Source: UBA1351 sp963677885
GTDB lineage: Bacteria; Bacillota; Clostridia; Lachnospirales; Vallitaleaceae
Assembly (NCBI GenBank): GCA_963677885.1
Contig: OY782500.1
Location: 3,658,001-3,722,000 of the forward strand
Length of the DNA: 64,000 nucleotides
Reading direction: 5' to 3'
Position 1 is the first letter of the stretch. Each line of letters opens with the position of its first letter. The translations under genes were made by a program, and so were the position numbers. The notes beneath the pieces were generated by a model. It saw only the letters and a program-made list of their open reading frames with translations. It searched no databases and was not told the DNA's origin. Of this stretch, positions 55,323 to 63,665 are shown one piece after another.

Positions 55323-55512
55323 TAACTAAGAAATTGCTCTAAACGAGCCAATTTCTGTCGAACAGCTGGAACAATTCGCGAAGCGAAACCAGCGTCGTTA
55401 AACGACGCTTTTGTTCTTAACTAAGAAATTGCTCTAAACGAGCCAATTTCTGTCGAACAGCTGGAACAATTCGCAATGCGAAACCAGCATCGTTAAACGA
55501 CGCTTTTGTTCT
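55323..55512 (+). repeat. Two tandem 95-bp structured repeats
   Basis: Copies at 55323-55417 and 55418-55512 differ at only a few positions. Each copy can form three hairpins: AGAAATTG/CAATTTCT with an inner CTC/GAG, GCTGG/CCAGC enclosing TTCGC/GCGAA, and CGTCGT-TAA-ACGACG followed by TTTTGTTCT. The difference GCGAAGC versus GCAATGC lies in the loop and leaves the second stem intact. The unit is too long and lacks spacers for CRISPR. It fills most of the 55276-55623 gap. Confidence 0.85.
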
Positions 55513-55623
55513 ATACGAATATATAAATATTTGGTATGATAGTAAATAATGAAAGCTACTGAAGTTCAATTGAGTTAATGGCCCTTTATAAAGGGAAGCT
55601 ACAGAAGTTTATTGGAGGTCTCT

Positions 55624-56220
55624 ATGAATTTTCCTACTGGAATATATGATGCGTTTATGTATCCCTTTGAGAAGTTAAGACTAAATGCCATGCGACGAAA
55701 GCTGCTTAAACATGTAAAAGGCAGGGTGTTGGAAATAGGTACGGGAACAGGGGTTAATATCAATATATTGCCTTGTGAATCCATGTCAAGCTATGTAGGC
55801 ATGGACCTGACAATAAAACCTCAAGTCCTAAAAAAGATTACAGAACGTGGGTGTCCCTTTGAATTGGTAGAGGGATCTGCCATGGACCTGCCCTTTGAAG
55901 ATAGTACCTTTGATACAGTCATTTTTACCCTGGTTTTTTGTTCGGTAGAAGAGCCCCTTAAAGGCCTAGCTGAAGTGTATAGGGTTTTAAAGCCGGGAGG
56001 ACAGCTGGTATTCATTGAACATGTTATGCCAAGTGAGCCTTTTTTACAGAACATATTTAGACGCCTGTCACCCTATTGGGAGAAGTTCGCTGATAACTGT
56101 CATTTGGACCGCCATACCCATCTGGATATTGAGAAAGCTGGATTTAAGATTTGCAGACGTGAATATTCCTTCAGACAGGTTTTTGTCGGAGGACTTGCCA
56201 GAAAAGAATTGATAATATAA
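55624..56220 (+). CDS. Class I SAM-dependent methyltransferase
   Basis: Soluble methyltransferase of 198 residues. The SAM-binding motif I VLEIGTGTGVNINIL, MDLTIKPQVLKK, GSAMDLPFEDSTFDTVIFT and VLKPGGQLVFIEHVMPSEP are canonical for UbiE/Methyltransf_11-type proteins. Substrate is unknown; a small molecule or lipid is likely. GGAGG stands five bases before the ATG at 55624; the upstream in-frame start at 55612 overlaps that site and is rejected. Confidence 0.87.
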   Translation: MNFPTGIYDAFMYPFEKLRLNAMRRKLLKHVKGRVLEIGTGTGVNINILPCESMSSYVGMDLTIKPQVLKKITERGCPFELVEGSAMDLPFEDSTFDTVIFTLVFCSVEEPLKGLAEVYRVLKPGGQLVFIEHVMPSEPFLQNIFRRLSPYWEKFADNCHLDRHTHLDIEKAGFKICRREYSFRQVFVGGLARKELII

Positions 56221-56260
56221 ATTGAATGTACTAATTGCAAGGAATTGAAAGGATAAAAGT

Positions 56261-56890
56261 ATGTCTTGTTTAATATGCAGCAAACATGAGGGTCAACATG
56301 AAGGAAGCAAATATTTTATTTTTCGAAATAAAATTCTATCCATATATCATATGTTTCCGGAAGAGGGAGAAAAGGTTTATCAAGGTTATGTTTTTCTTGA
56401 ATTAAACCGTCATGTGGGAGAGCTGGATGAAATGACTTTTGAAGAGGCAGAGGCAATTGGCAGCTTTCAAAAGATTTTACCTGAAGTACTGAAAGACTTG
56501 CACCTTATCGATCATGTCTATGTTTTTCAGTTTGGGGACGGTGTTGCCCATATTCATTTTCATATTATTCCCCGCTATGAGGGGGCACCGAGAGAGTATA
56601 GAGGGACCTCTGTCTGTGACTGGAAGGGAGCACCTTTTTTGGATGAGGTAGAACTCCTTGATTATTGCAAAAAGTTGGGTAGGGCTGTAAAGACCGCATA
56701 CATCAACTACTTGGCAGATAAGAAGATTGCAGCCGGACAAGACGGTGAGGCAGGTTCGGAAATTGAAAGTGCTGAAGACAGACAAGTAAAAACAGGTGGT
56801 TATGAAAACAATGATATGTTTGAAGACGAGTCAAGTGATTGGGATGATATGGATCCTTTGGGAGATACGCCATATCCAAGATGGGGCTAA
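56261..56890 (+). CDS. HIT-family hydrolase
   Basis: Nucleotide-binding protein of 209 residues. The histidine triad is HIHFHIIPRYEG with His97-His101. An N-terminal CxxC (SCLICSKHEG) may bind zinc, as in several HIT proteins, and the C-terminal 60 residues form an acidic extension (DEDSSDWDDMDPLGD-like) that is not part of the core. Such proteins hydrolyse AMP-lysine, AMP-NH2 or dinucleoside polyphosphates. Only 41 bases from the methyltransferase, it may be in the same transcript. Confidence 0.87.
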   Translation: MSCLICSKHEGQHEGSKYFIFRNKILSIYHMFPEEGEKVYQGYVFLELNRHVGELDEMTFEEAEAIGSFQKILPEVLKDLHLIDHVYVFQFGDGVAHIHFHIIPRYEGAPREYRGTSVCDWKGAPFLDEVELLDYCKKLGRAVKTAYINYLADKKIAAGQDGEAGSEIESAEDRQVKTGGYENNDMFEDESSDWDDMDPLGDTPYPRWG

Positions 56891-56946
56891 AATACAAGCA
56901 TTAGACTGCTTAATAGATTTTACTAGAGTGATAAAGGGGAATGGTG

Positions 56947-58134
56947 ATGAGGATAGAGTCAGACTTTTTTGACAATGGACAAGATGGTTTTGCCTATGTA
57001 GTAGATGCTATTGAAAAGGCCAAATCCAGTATATTTATTCAGATGTTTATTTGGAGGGATGATCCTCTTGGTCAATGGATTGGTAAGGCTGTATTAGAGG
57101 CGGCTGACCGTGGGGTCAAAGTTGAGATTGTTAAAGACCAGGTTGGTGGAGGCTTCGAGTTTTCTGAGGAGAACCGTCAATCCTTTTTTTATGAAACCCT
57201 GCCTTTTAAAATTAGGTTTATGGCCTTTCTGCTTCACTTGGGCTACCCCATGAAAGGTAAACCTAGGGGTATGGTCAAAAGACAAATGTCACCGGTGGCA
57301 AAAGCCCTCCTTAGCCATAAAAACCTTGTGGTTAAGCATTTAGATATGATTAAGGATCACTCGAAATATTTGATTATTGATGATGAATTATTGATTATCA
57401 GTGGTATGAATTTCGAGTATAAGGAATGGAAGGAAGACTTGCTTGGCAGGCCCTATCATGATTACCTGATTAGTTTTAAAGGAAAAGGAATCGTGGACAA
57501 CTTTAAAAAAAGTCTTGCCCAGGGTGGAACTATCTTGCGTCATATTTCCAGTCTCGACACAGGTCAACCTGAAGAAGAAATGGGTCATGGTGACATTGAC
57601 TTTATTTGTAATTCCGAGGATCAGGGTTTGAAAAGATTTAATATTCGAGACAGTCTTATGAACCGAATAAGTCAAGGAACGTACCGGTTGGATATTGTCA
57701 TGGCCTATATAGGGGATAAGAAACTCAATGAAATTCTTGAAAAAAAAGCCGAGGAAGGTGTAGAAATTCATCTCTATATACCTGAAAAGGCTAATTTGCA
57801 AAATGACCTGAACCGTAAGTATATTAAGTCTTTAATGAAAGCCTGTAAGGGGCAGCTGTTTGTTTACTTCTGTAGAGATATGATCCACGGAAAATTATTA
57901 GTCATTGATGAAAACTATGTAACTTTTGGTTCGGCCAATTTAAACAGGAATGCTATGGTCTTATTAAAAGAGACCAACGTTGGTTTCTTCATCGATGCTT
58001 TGGGACACAGGGAGAAGATTTATCAATCCATTAAAAAGATTATGAGTAGGTCGAGAAAGGTCAGTGACTACCGTGAAGTAAGTTATAATCCACTGACCGC
58101 CTTGGTAGAAGAAATTCTTAGCCGGGCGAAATAA
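56947..58134 (+). CDS. Phospholipase D-family protein (cardiolipin-synthase-like)
   Basis: Protein of 395 residues with two HKD motifs, DHSKYLIIDDE (His138) and IHGKLLVIDEN (His314), the second followed by VTFGSANLNRNAM. This arrangement is that of cardiolipin synthases or phospholipase D-like transphosphatidylases. No clear membrane segment or signal peptide is present, unlike Cls proteins, so another phosphodiester substrate is possible. AAGGGGA six bases before the ATG at 56947 favours it over the ATG at 56941. A terminator follows. Confidence 0.85.
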   Translation: MRIESDFFDNGQDGFAYVVDAIEKAKSSIFIQMFIWRDDPLGQWIGKAVLEAADRGVKVEIVKDQVGGGFEFSEENRQSFFYETLPFKIRFMAFLLHLGYPMKGKPRGMVKRQMSPVAKALLSHKNLVVKHLDMIKDHSKYLIIDDELLIISGMNFEYKEWKEDLLGRPYHDYLISFKGKGIVDNFKKSLAQGGTILRHISSLDTGQPEEEMGHGDIDFICNSEDQGLKRFNIRDSLMNRISQGTYRLDIVMAYIGDKKLNEILEKKAEEGVEIHLYIPEKANLQNDLNRKYIKSLMKACKGQLFVYFCRDMIHGKLLVIDENYVTFGSANLNRNAMVLLKETNVGFFIDALGHREKIYQSIKKIMSRSRKVSDYREVSYNPLTALVEEILSRAK

Positions 58135-58143
58135 GCAAAAAAT

Positions 58144-58190
58144 GGAGCATTACACCGACCTCGTAGGGTTGGGTAATAGCTCCTTTATTT
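58144..58190 (+). terminator. Rho-independent terminator, possibly bidirectional
   Basis: GGAGC-ATTAC-A-CCGACC with GGTTGGGTAAT-A-GCTCC form a long stem followed by TTTATTT on the + strand. The minus-strand dnaI gene ends 30 bases away and could use the same hairpin. Confidence 0.75.
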
Positions 58191-58219
58191 ATATATAACC
58201 TTCTCACTATATATCAAAA

Positions 58220-59209
58220 TTAATTATATCTGTCCATCCGAATATCGGAACCGATGAACATAAGTTGGGTATAATAGCCGAATATCCGGCTGGTAATACG
58301 TTCTGAGTAATTGTCGCCCCATTCATTAGGCGACAAATTAGTTGAGATAACCGTAGATTTCTCATTAAGTAACCGGGTGTTGAGGCAATTAAAGAGCTCT
58401 GCTTTGGTCAGTGAATTATTGAATTCAGTGCCCAGGTCATCGATGATCAAAAGGTCACAGTGGAAAATATTCTCGATATCATCATTGGTAACAATCTCTT
58501 CGTCTTTATGGAAACGGTAGTTTTCAAATAAGCGAAAGAGTTGGAATGCTGATAAGTAGATAACCGTATATCCGCTGTCTAGAATCTCTTTGGCAATGGC
58601 ATTACATAAAAAAGTTTTACCAAGTCCTGAATGCCCGTATAGAATCAGATTGCTAAATTCCTTATGAAAATTATCAACAAAATCCAGACATATCTGATGA
58701 ACGGACCGCATATTGTCGTAAGGGGATATGCCTAACCGGGGATGTTTATCCTTTGAATAAAAGTCAAAAGAAAAGGTAGAGAAGTTTTCTCTATCAAGAA
58801 CTGCCTTCAGGTTGGACTGCTCATAGGAGTAATCTATAATTGCCTGTTTAAGACAGTGACACTTGTCATTGCCGATATAGCCGGTATCCTCGCAATCCTT
58901 ACAGTCATAGACAGGATCCAGATAGTCTTCTTTATAACCGTTTTCAATCAGGAGTGATTTTTTTTGCATGGTTAAGGCAGCAAGATCCTTTTTCAGTTCC
59001 GCCTTAATCTGTTCCTGCTTATCAGGATGATCCATGGCACTGGTAATAGATGCCATGGAAACTTTGCTGATGTTCTGATGTATATCTAAAAGGGCTGGGA
59101 TTGCATCAAAAAGCTTCCGCTGTCTGTCCTTTTGGATTTGTTTGTTTCTTGCTTGCTTAATATCATAAGATTTCAAGATTTTATTGAAATCGCTTGAATT
59201 CATACTCAT
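58220..59209 (-). CDS. dnaI: DnaI/DnaC-type helicase loader ATPase
   Basis: AAA+ ATPase of 329 residues that loads the replicative helicase. An N-terminal helical region (about 1-110) and a Cys cluster (CKDCEDTGYIGNDKCHC) precede the ATPase with Walker A YGHSGLGKTFLCNAIA, Walker B LLIIDDLGTE and sensor/Arg-finger segments (STNLSPNEWGDNYSERITSR). It overlaps the dnaD gene by 4 bases (ATGA). IstB-like transposon ATPases share the fold, but the neighbour and the N-terminal Cys cluster point to DnaI. Confidence 0.9.
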   Translation of the reverse strand: MSMNSSDFNKILKSYDIKQARNKQIQKDRQRKLFDAIPALLDIHQNISKVSMASITSAMDHPDKQEQIKAELKKDLAALTMQKKSLLIENGYKEDYLDPVYDCKDCEDTGYIGNDKCHCLKQAIIDYSYEQSNLKAVLDRENFSTFSFDFYSKDKHPRLGISPYDNMRSVHQICLDFVDNFHKEFSNLILYGHSGLGKTFLCNAIAKEILDSGYTVIYLSAFQLFRLFENYRFHKDEEIVTNDDIENIFHCDLLIIDDLGTEFNNSLTKAELFNCLNTRLLNEKSTVISTNLSPNEWGDNYSERITSRIFGYYTQLMFIGSDIRMDRYN

Positions 59210-60522
59210 GAAGAATACCTCTTACCTGAGTCTCTCAGTCTCATCTCAAGAGCCTTTTTCTCAAGTTCATCATAGTCGTAGGACCGTTGATTATAGCCGT
59301 TGAAACTGTTGTTTTTCTTAACTGGTTGGTTATTGCTGTAGTTCTTGGCTGGACGGTTTAAATCCAGTTTTTGAATATCCTCCAGGGATCTTACATTCTC
59401 TCTATGCCAAGTGTTTAAAATAGAATCCGTGTAGCGCATCTCAGCCTTGTTAATCTGACTAATGGTTCGCTGACATGCCTCAACAATAAGTTCAATATCC
59501 AACTGATACTCATTTAGCCATTTGTCCATGAGTTGGATTTGATTGGGTGTTGGACTTCTATCCGTAATTCCATAGGCTTTTAAAATAACAAAATAAGATT
59601 TCTGATAGGTTTCCGTTCGAACCTTGGCTTTTTCAATGGTATTGATACCGTTATCTGCCCAGTCGATGGCAACTTTCTCAATGTAGCGCATGTTGCGGTG
59701 ATCGTTATCGACGCAGTACTCAATAAGGAGTTCAACAACATCTATGGGTAGTCCTAACCAATCGTTGAAACTGATAATGGTTTTAACTTCTGAAGCTGAT
59801 AGGGTCTTGCCTAAATATTTCTGGGTGATATAGAGGAGCTGGTTGAAATCATCCCGTTCAGCAAATCCTGCAATTTCCTTGTTGGTGTAATCCGGCTTGC
59901 TGGAAATAACCTTCAAATGGCTGCTGTCAGCTTTGGAATTGGATTTGGTAACAAAATCGTTGGTCTCTAAACCTAAATCACTGTGTCCCATGGAAGGAAG
60001 GTCCTTAGTATGGATGCCGCTGTTATATTCAGATGTGGGAGATTCGTAGTTTGGTGTTTGGAAGAATCCCTGGTTTCTGTTATAGTGACCGCCGGCTTCC
60101 CCCATCCTTGATGTTGGAATATTCGACGTATAGCTGTCGTCATGATAACCGGGAGGATAATCACTTCCAGTGGACTGACGGTAGTCTGCGCCCATAGAAC
60201 GATTATTAGGTTCTGGGCTCACCGGATCCATATGGGTGAAGTGAATTTCCGTTAGTTGATTATTATTATAGGTAAGCGTCATGAGTCCATCTTGCTGGAA
60301 ATATTTAAGAGCCCTAACAATATCCGATTCGGTCATCATCAGATGATCAGCAATATGCCCCAAATCAAAGTCTAGTCTGCCGATAGACATATATCGAAGC
60401 AAAACCAAATATACCTTAATGAACTCACCATTGGCTTTTTGCATATAGCGGTCAATAAAAAAATTGGGAACTAATGTATAGGGAATGAAGTTGTGTGGAC
60501 GTAAAATGACCTTGTTGCTCAT
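59206..60522 (-). CDS. DnaD/DnaB-type primosome protein
   Basis: Replication initiation protein of 438 residues. The N-terminal winged helix (about 15-95; YMSIGRLDFDLGHIADHLMMTESDIVRALKYFQQDGL) is followed by a Ser/Gly/Asn-rich linker and a C-terminal DnaD/DnaB2 domain (YLGKTLSASEVKTIISFNDWLGLP and later AYGITDRSP). It works with the DnaI loader, whose gene overlaps its 3' end. A possible extended -10 promoter and a group of DnaA boxes lie upstream, so its transcription may be tied to DnaA. Confidence 0.85.
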   Translation of the reverse strand: MSNKVILRPHNFIPYTLVPNFFIDRYMQKANGEFIKVYLVLLRYMSIGRLDFDLGHIADHLMMTESDIVRALKYFQQDGLMTLTYNNNQLTEIHFTHMDPVSPEPNNRSMGADYRQSTGSDYPPGYHDDSYTSNIPTSRMGEAGGHYNRNQGFFQTPNYESPTSEYNSGIHTKDLPSMGHSDLGLETNDFVTKSNSKADSSHLKVISSKPDYTNKEIAGFAERDDFNQLLYITQKYLGKTLSASEVKTIISFNDWLGLPIDVVELLIEYCVDNDHRNMRYIEKVAIDWADNGINTIEKAKVRTETYQKSYFVILKAYGITDRSPTPNQIQLMDKWLNEYQLDIELIVEACQRTISQINKAEMRYTDSILNTWHRENVRSLEDIQKLDLNRPAKNYSNNQPVKKNNSFNGYNQRSYDYDELEKKALEMRLRDSGKRYSS

Positions 60523-60637
60523 ACTCTTACCTTCTTCTACAAAAAATATGGATAGCCTCTCTGTTGCAAAGGATATGTTGAATCTTATATCTAGGATGTT
60601 CTCCTGACCTTCATATCATTTGTGGGGCTTGTTGATA

Positions 60638-60666
60638 ATTATAGCATAGATAAAGGTTCAGTTTAA
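60638..60666 (-). promoter_or_regulatory. Candidate extended -10 promoter of dnaD-dnaI
   Basis: On the minus strand TGC-TATAAT (60638-60643, with TGC upstream) is preceded at 17 bases by TTAAAC, a poor -35. A one-mismatch DnaA box (TGTTGATAA on +) at 60630-60638 touches the -10. Confidence 0.5.
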
Positions 60667-60737
60667 GGTGAAAAAATCCATGGTAATGTTACCTTTAAGA
60701 AACATGAGAGTCATATGTTATGAATATCCTTAGATTG

Positions 60738-60775
60738 TGTGAATAAGTGTGGACAAGTGTGGACAATGTGGATAA
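60738..60775. promoter_or_regulatory. Four phased DnaA boxes
   Basis: Four boxes in the same orientation begin at 60738 (TGTGAATAA), 60748 and 60758 (TGTGGACAA) and 60767 (TGTGGATAA, exact reverse complement of TTATCCACA). Start-to-start distances of 10, 10 and 9 put them on one face of the helix. A fifth exact box lies at 60920-60928. The rest of the 60523-60937 gap holds a murC terminator and the dnaD promoter. Confidence 0.8.
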
Positions 60776-60845
60776 AAGGTCAAAAAGTAACCCTTGACAT
60801 ATGGAAATCTAAAGTTTTTCCCAAAAAATCAGTTTTCAAGTTTTA

Positions 60846-60893
60846 AAAATAAAAAGGAGACACATAAGTTATGTAAACTATATTGTGCCTCCT
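60846..60893 (-). terminator. Terminator of murC
   Basis: On the minus strand GGAGGCACA / TGTGTCTCC (one mismatch) is followed by TTTTTATTTTT. It lies 45 bases after the murC stop. Confidence 0.7.
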
Positions 60894-60919
60894 ATAGATA
60901 AAAAATATGTGCGTAACTT

Positions 60920-60928
60920 TGTGGATAA
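60920..60928. promoter_or_regulatory. Isolated exact DnaA box near the murC stop
   Basis: TGTGGATAA matches the DnaA consensus in reverse orientation, 10 bases after murC ends. It is about 145 bases from the four-box group. Confidence 0.6.
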
Positions 60929-60937
60929 TGTTAATAA

Positions 60938-62317
60938 CTATTTCTTTAAGAGCATAGGGCCTATATTTGTAACGGTTCCGGCACCCATAGTTATCAACAT
61001 GTCCTTGGGCATTAATTTTTGAGACAGGAAGTCAACGATTTTTTCAAAATCGTCAATATATACAATTTCTTTAACTGAATTTCCTAAAGATTCCACAAGC
61101 ATAGCAGAGTGGATATCTCCGGGGTCTTTTTCCCTAGCTGCATAGATATCTGTAATGATTAAATGGTCGCAGACGCTTAGGGCGACTACGAAATCATCAT
61201 ATAAGGCTTTAGTCCTTGAATATGTATGGGGCTGGAAGACGACCCACAAATGACGGTGATCGATTTTAGAAGCTGCCTCCAAGGTTTTCATGATTTCGGT
61301 AGGGTGGTGGGCATAATCATCAATGACACTGGCACCATTAAAAGAACCCTTGTATTCAAACCTTCGATCGGCTCCACCAAAGGCTAACAGGCCTTTTTGA
61401 ATATCATCAAAGGAGACGCCCATAATACGGCCGGCAGCTATAGTTGCCAGAGCGTTTTCTATATTATGATAACCGGTGACTTTGAGTTGAAAGCGTCTAG
61501 TAAATTCTCCATTTGTTACTAGGTCGAAAGATGCAAATCCGCTCTCGTCAAAAGTCTCGTTCCTGTAAGAGTAATATGACTCAGGGTTCTTGCCTACCTT
61601 AATAACATGAACATCCAGATTTTTGGTTAAAAGGTCAATATGCTGGATCGAATCATTGATAATGACGCTTCCGCCGGCTTTGGTATTGTGTATATAAGTA
61701 GCGAAAGAATCCTCGATTTCCTCAATATCCTTAAAGAAATCCATATGGTCTTCTTCAATATTAAGGATAATGGATATATTAGGGAAGAATTTATGGTAGG
61801 AGTTGGTATACTCGCAGGCTTCGGTAATAAAGTAATCCGATTTACCAATGCGAAAATTCCCGCCAATACCTTTTAAGATGCCGCCTACACTAATGGTTGG
61901 GTCCAAGTGACCTTCAAGCATAATATGAGAAAGCATAGAAGTTGTTGTTGTTTTTCCGTGGGTTCCCGCTACGCCGATACTGATACCATAGCTATCCATA
62001 ATGTGGCCAAGGAGGCTTGCCCTGTCCATCATGTCAATACCCCGTCGAATGGCTTCCTGGTATTCCACATTATCTTCTTTAACGGCAGCAGTATAGACAA
62101 CTAAGTCAATATGATCTCCAATATGGTCTTTATTATGGCCTTCGTAGACCTTGATACCAAGGGTTTCAAGATGTCTGGTTATTGAGGTCATATTTTGATC
62201 GGAACCAGAAACCTCTTTTCCGTTTTGATTAAGAACCTCAGCCAGGCCACTCATGGAAATACCGCCGATACCGATAAAAAATACCTGTGAATATTGATCA
62301 AGAACACTTACCTTCAT
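60938..62317 (-). CDS. murC: UDP-N-acetylmuramate-L-alanine ligase
   Basis: Adds L-alanine to UDP-MurNAc, the first amino-acid step of peptidoglycan synthesis. The 459-residue protein has the N-terminal Rossmann site FFIGIGGISMSGLAEVL, the ATP loop GVAGTHGKTTTTSML, the Mg-site segment ILNIEEDHMDFF and the C-terminal VFQPHTYSRTKALYDDF. It is divergent from purR and ends with a terminator before the dnaD region. Confidence 0.97.
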   Translation of the reverse strand: MKVSVLDQYSQVFFIGIGGISMSGLAEVLNQNGKEVSGSDQNMTSITRHLETLGIKVYEGHNKDHIGDHIDLVVYTAAVKEDNVEYQEAIRRGIDMMDRASLLGHIMDSYGISIGVAGTHGKTTTTSMLSHIMLEGHLDPTISVGGILKGIGGNFRIGKSDYFITEACEYTNSYHKFFPNISIILNIEEDHMDFFKDIEEIEDSFATYIHNTKAGGSVIINDSIQHIDLLTKNLDVHVIKVGKNPESYYSYRNETFDESGFASFDLVTNGEFTRRFQLKVTGYHNIENALATIAAGRIMGVSFDDIQKGLLAFGGADRRFEYKGSFNGASVIDDYAHHPTEIMKTLEAASKIDHRHLWVVFQPHTYSRTKALYDDFVVALSVCDHLIITDIYAAREKDPGDIHSAMLVESLGNSVKEIVYIDDFEKIVDFLSQKLMPKDMLITMGAGTVTNIGPMLLKK

Positions 62318-62508
62318 ATATTTATGGCAGAAGCCGCTTCAAGTTCTGCCTTACCTCCTTATATTATGTTTCTACGGAATGTTTTTCTTCTATATAATAC
62401 AGTCATAACCATATCAAAATTATTATACAGGACAGACATTGACTTTGCAAAGTATATCCAGCTTAAAAAATGCAAAACCGAACGTTTTGTAAAAAATAAA
62501 GATTAATA

Positions 62509-62538
62509 TTCGCAATTTCCAGGGCTTTATAGTATAAT
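62509..62538 (+). promoter_or_regulatory. Candidate promoter of purR
   Basis: TTCGCA and TATAAT are 18 bases apart, 26 bases before the purR start codon. The -35 is weak. Confidence 0.45.
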
Positions 62539-62563
62539 ATAGAAAAGCTTTGAAGGAGTCTCT

Positions 62564-63379
62564 ATGAAAAAGTTGTCTAAAAGCCAACGCTTAAGTCTTA
62601 TTACGAAGATTCTGGTGGATCATCCCTATAAATTGCATACTTTACATCATTTCAGTGAACTGTTTGACTGTGCCAAATCAACCTTAAGTGAAGATATCAC
62701 TTCCATTGAAGAAGGTTTTAAACTTATGGGTCAAGGTGAGATCGTATCTGTGTCCGGTGCAGCCGGTGGTGTGTATTTTGCTCCTATTTATAATGAGGAT
62801 CAGATCCAACAGGTAAAAGAAGATATATGCCAGCAGCTCAATGACTATTCCAGAGTGATTCCGGGTGGCTTTGTCTATATGAATGACCTTTTCTTTGACA
62901 CCGGTATGCTCAAGCGTATGGCAAGGTGTATTGTCACCAGATTTATGGATAAAACCATTGATTATGTCGTCACCATAGAGACTAAAGGGATTCCTCTTGC
63001 CATGAGTATTGCTCATGAGATGAATGTTCCTGTGGCTGTTATTCGTAAGTCAGCCAGGTTGTCTGAAGGTACAACCATGCAGATGAATTATGTAACTGGA
63101 TCTTCCAGGACCATAAAGACCATGGCCCTACCCCTAAGATCCATCAAAAGAGGTTCCAAACTTCTTCTTGTTGATGATTTTATGAAAGCTGGTGGCACAG
63201 CAAAAGGAATTATTGATTTAGTTGGTGAGTTTGATGCAGAGGTAGTTGGTGTGGCTGTCGTGTTGGCAACAAAGGAACCTAAGGAGAAACTTGTAAAAGA
63301 CTATTATACCTTGGTTGAGTATGACGGCGTAGATGATGAGAATATGTCCATCAGAATTCAACCTGGCCAGGACAAGTAA
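62564..63379 (+). CDS. purR: Pur operon repressor PurR
   Basis: DNA-binding PRTase-fold regulator that senses PRPP. An N-terminal winged helix (KLSKSQRLSLITKILVDHP to STLSEDITSIEEGF) is followed by a phosphoribosyltransferase domain with the PRPP motif LLLVDDFMKAGGTAKGI. The length of 271 residues equals that of Bacillus PurR. The gene is near murC and glgC, a common order in Clostridia. GAAGGAG precedes the ATG. No purine genes are in the window. Confidence 0.94.
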   Translation: MKKLSKSQRLSLITKILVDHPYKLHTLHHFSELFDCAKSTLSEDITSIEEGFKLMGQGEIVSVSGAAGGVYFAPIYNEDQIQQVKEDICQQLNDYSRVIPGGFVYMNDLFFDTGMLKRMARCIVTRFMDKTIDYVVTIETKGIPLAMSIAHEMNVPVAVIRKSARLSEGTTMQMNYVTGSSRTIKTMALPLRSIKRGSKLLLVDDFMKAGGTAKGIIDLVGEFDAEVVGVAVVLATKEPKEKLVKDYYTLVEYDGVDDENMSIRIQPGQDK

Positions 63380-63665
63380 AGTTTTTCGGGTCAAAAGGAA
63401 GTCTTGCTAAAAGTTTATGATATAAGAGTTGATAGGGAAGAAAGTATAAGTTATAATGAGTTATGAGATTGGGCTGTAGTGATAATTGTACAAGATGTGT
63501 AGGTTTTTTTGTACTACATTTAAGATGCGTGAAGCTAGATTTTACAATGGGACGGGGTTTTTAATGCTTTGTCTTTTTTTTGTAAATAATAATAGTTTTA
63601 TCATCTGATATACAAGTTTTATGCTATGATAAGTGTAACTTTGATGATGAACGAAGGGAGGAAAC

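Noticed and set aside
55323..55512. CRISPR array
   Set aside because: Two contiguous 95-base units with no spacers and no cas genes; a tandem duplication of a structured element.
60523..60937. Chromosomal origin oriC
   Set aside because: DnaA boxes are present but dnaA, dnaN and a clear AT-rich unwinding region are not; kept as a DnaA-binding cluster only.
62294..62506. 70-residue open frame in the murC-purR divergent region
   Set aside because: Overlaps the murC start and promoter region, no ribosome-binding site and no recognisable sequence.
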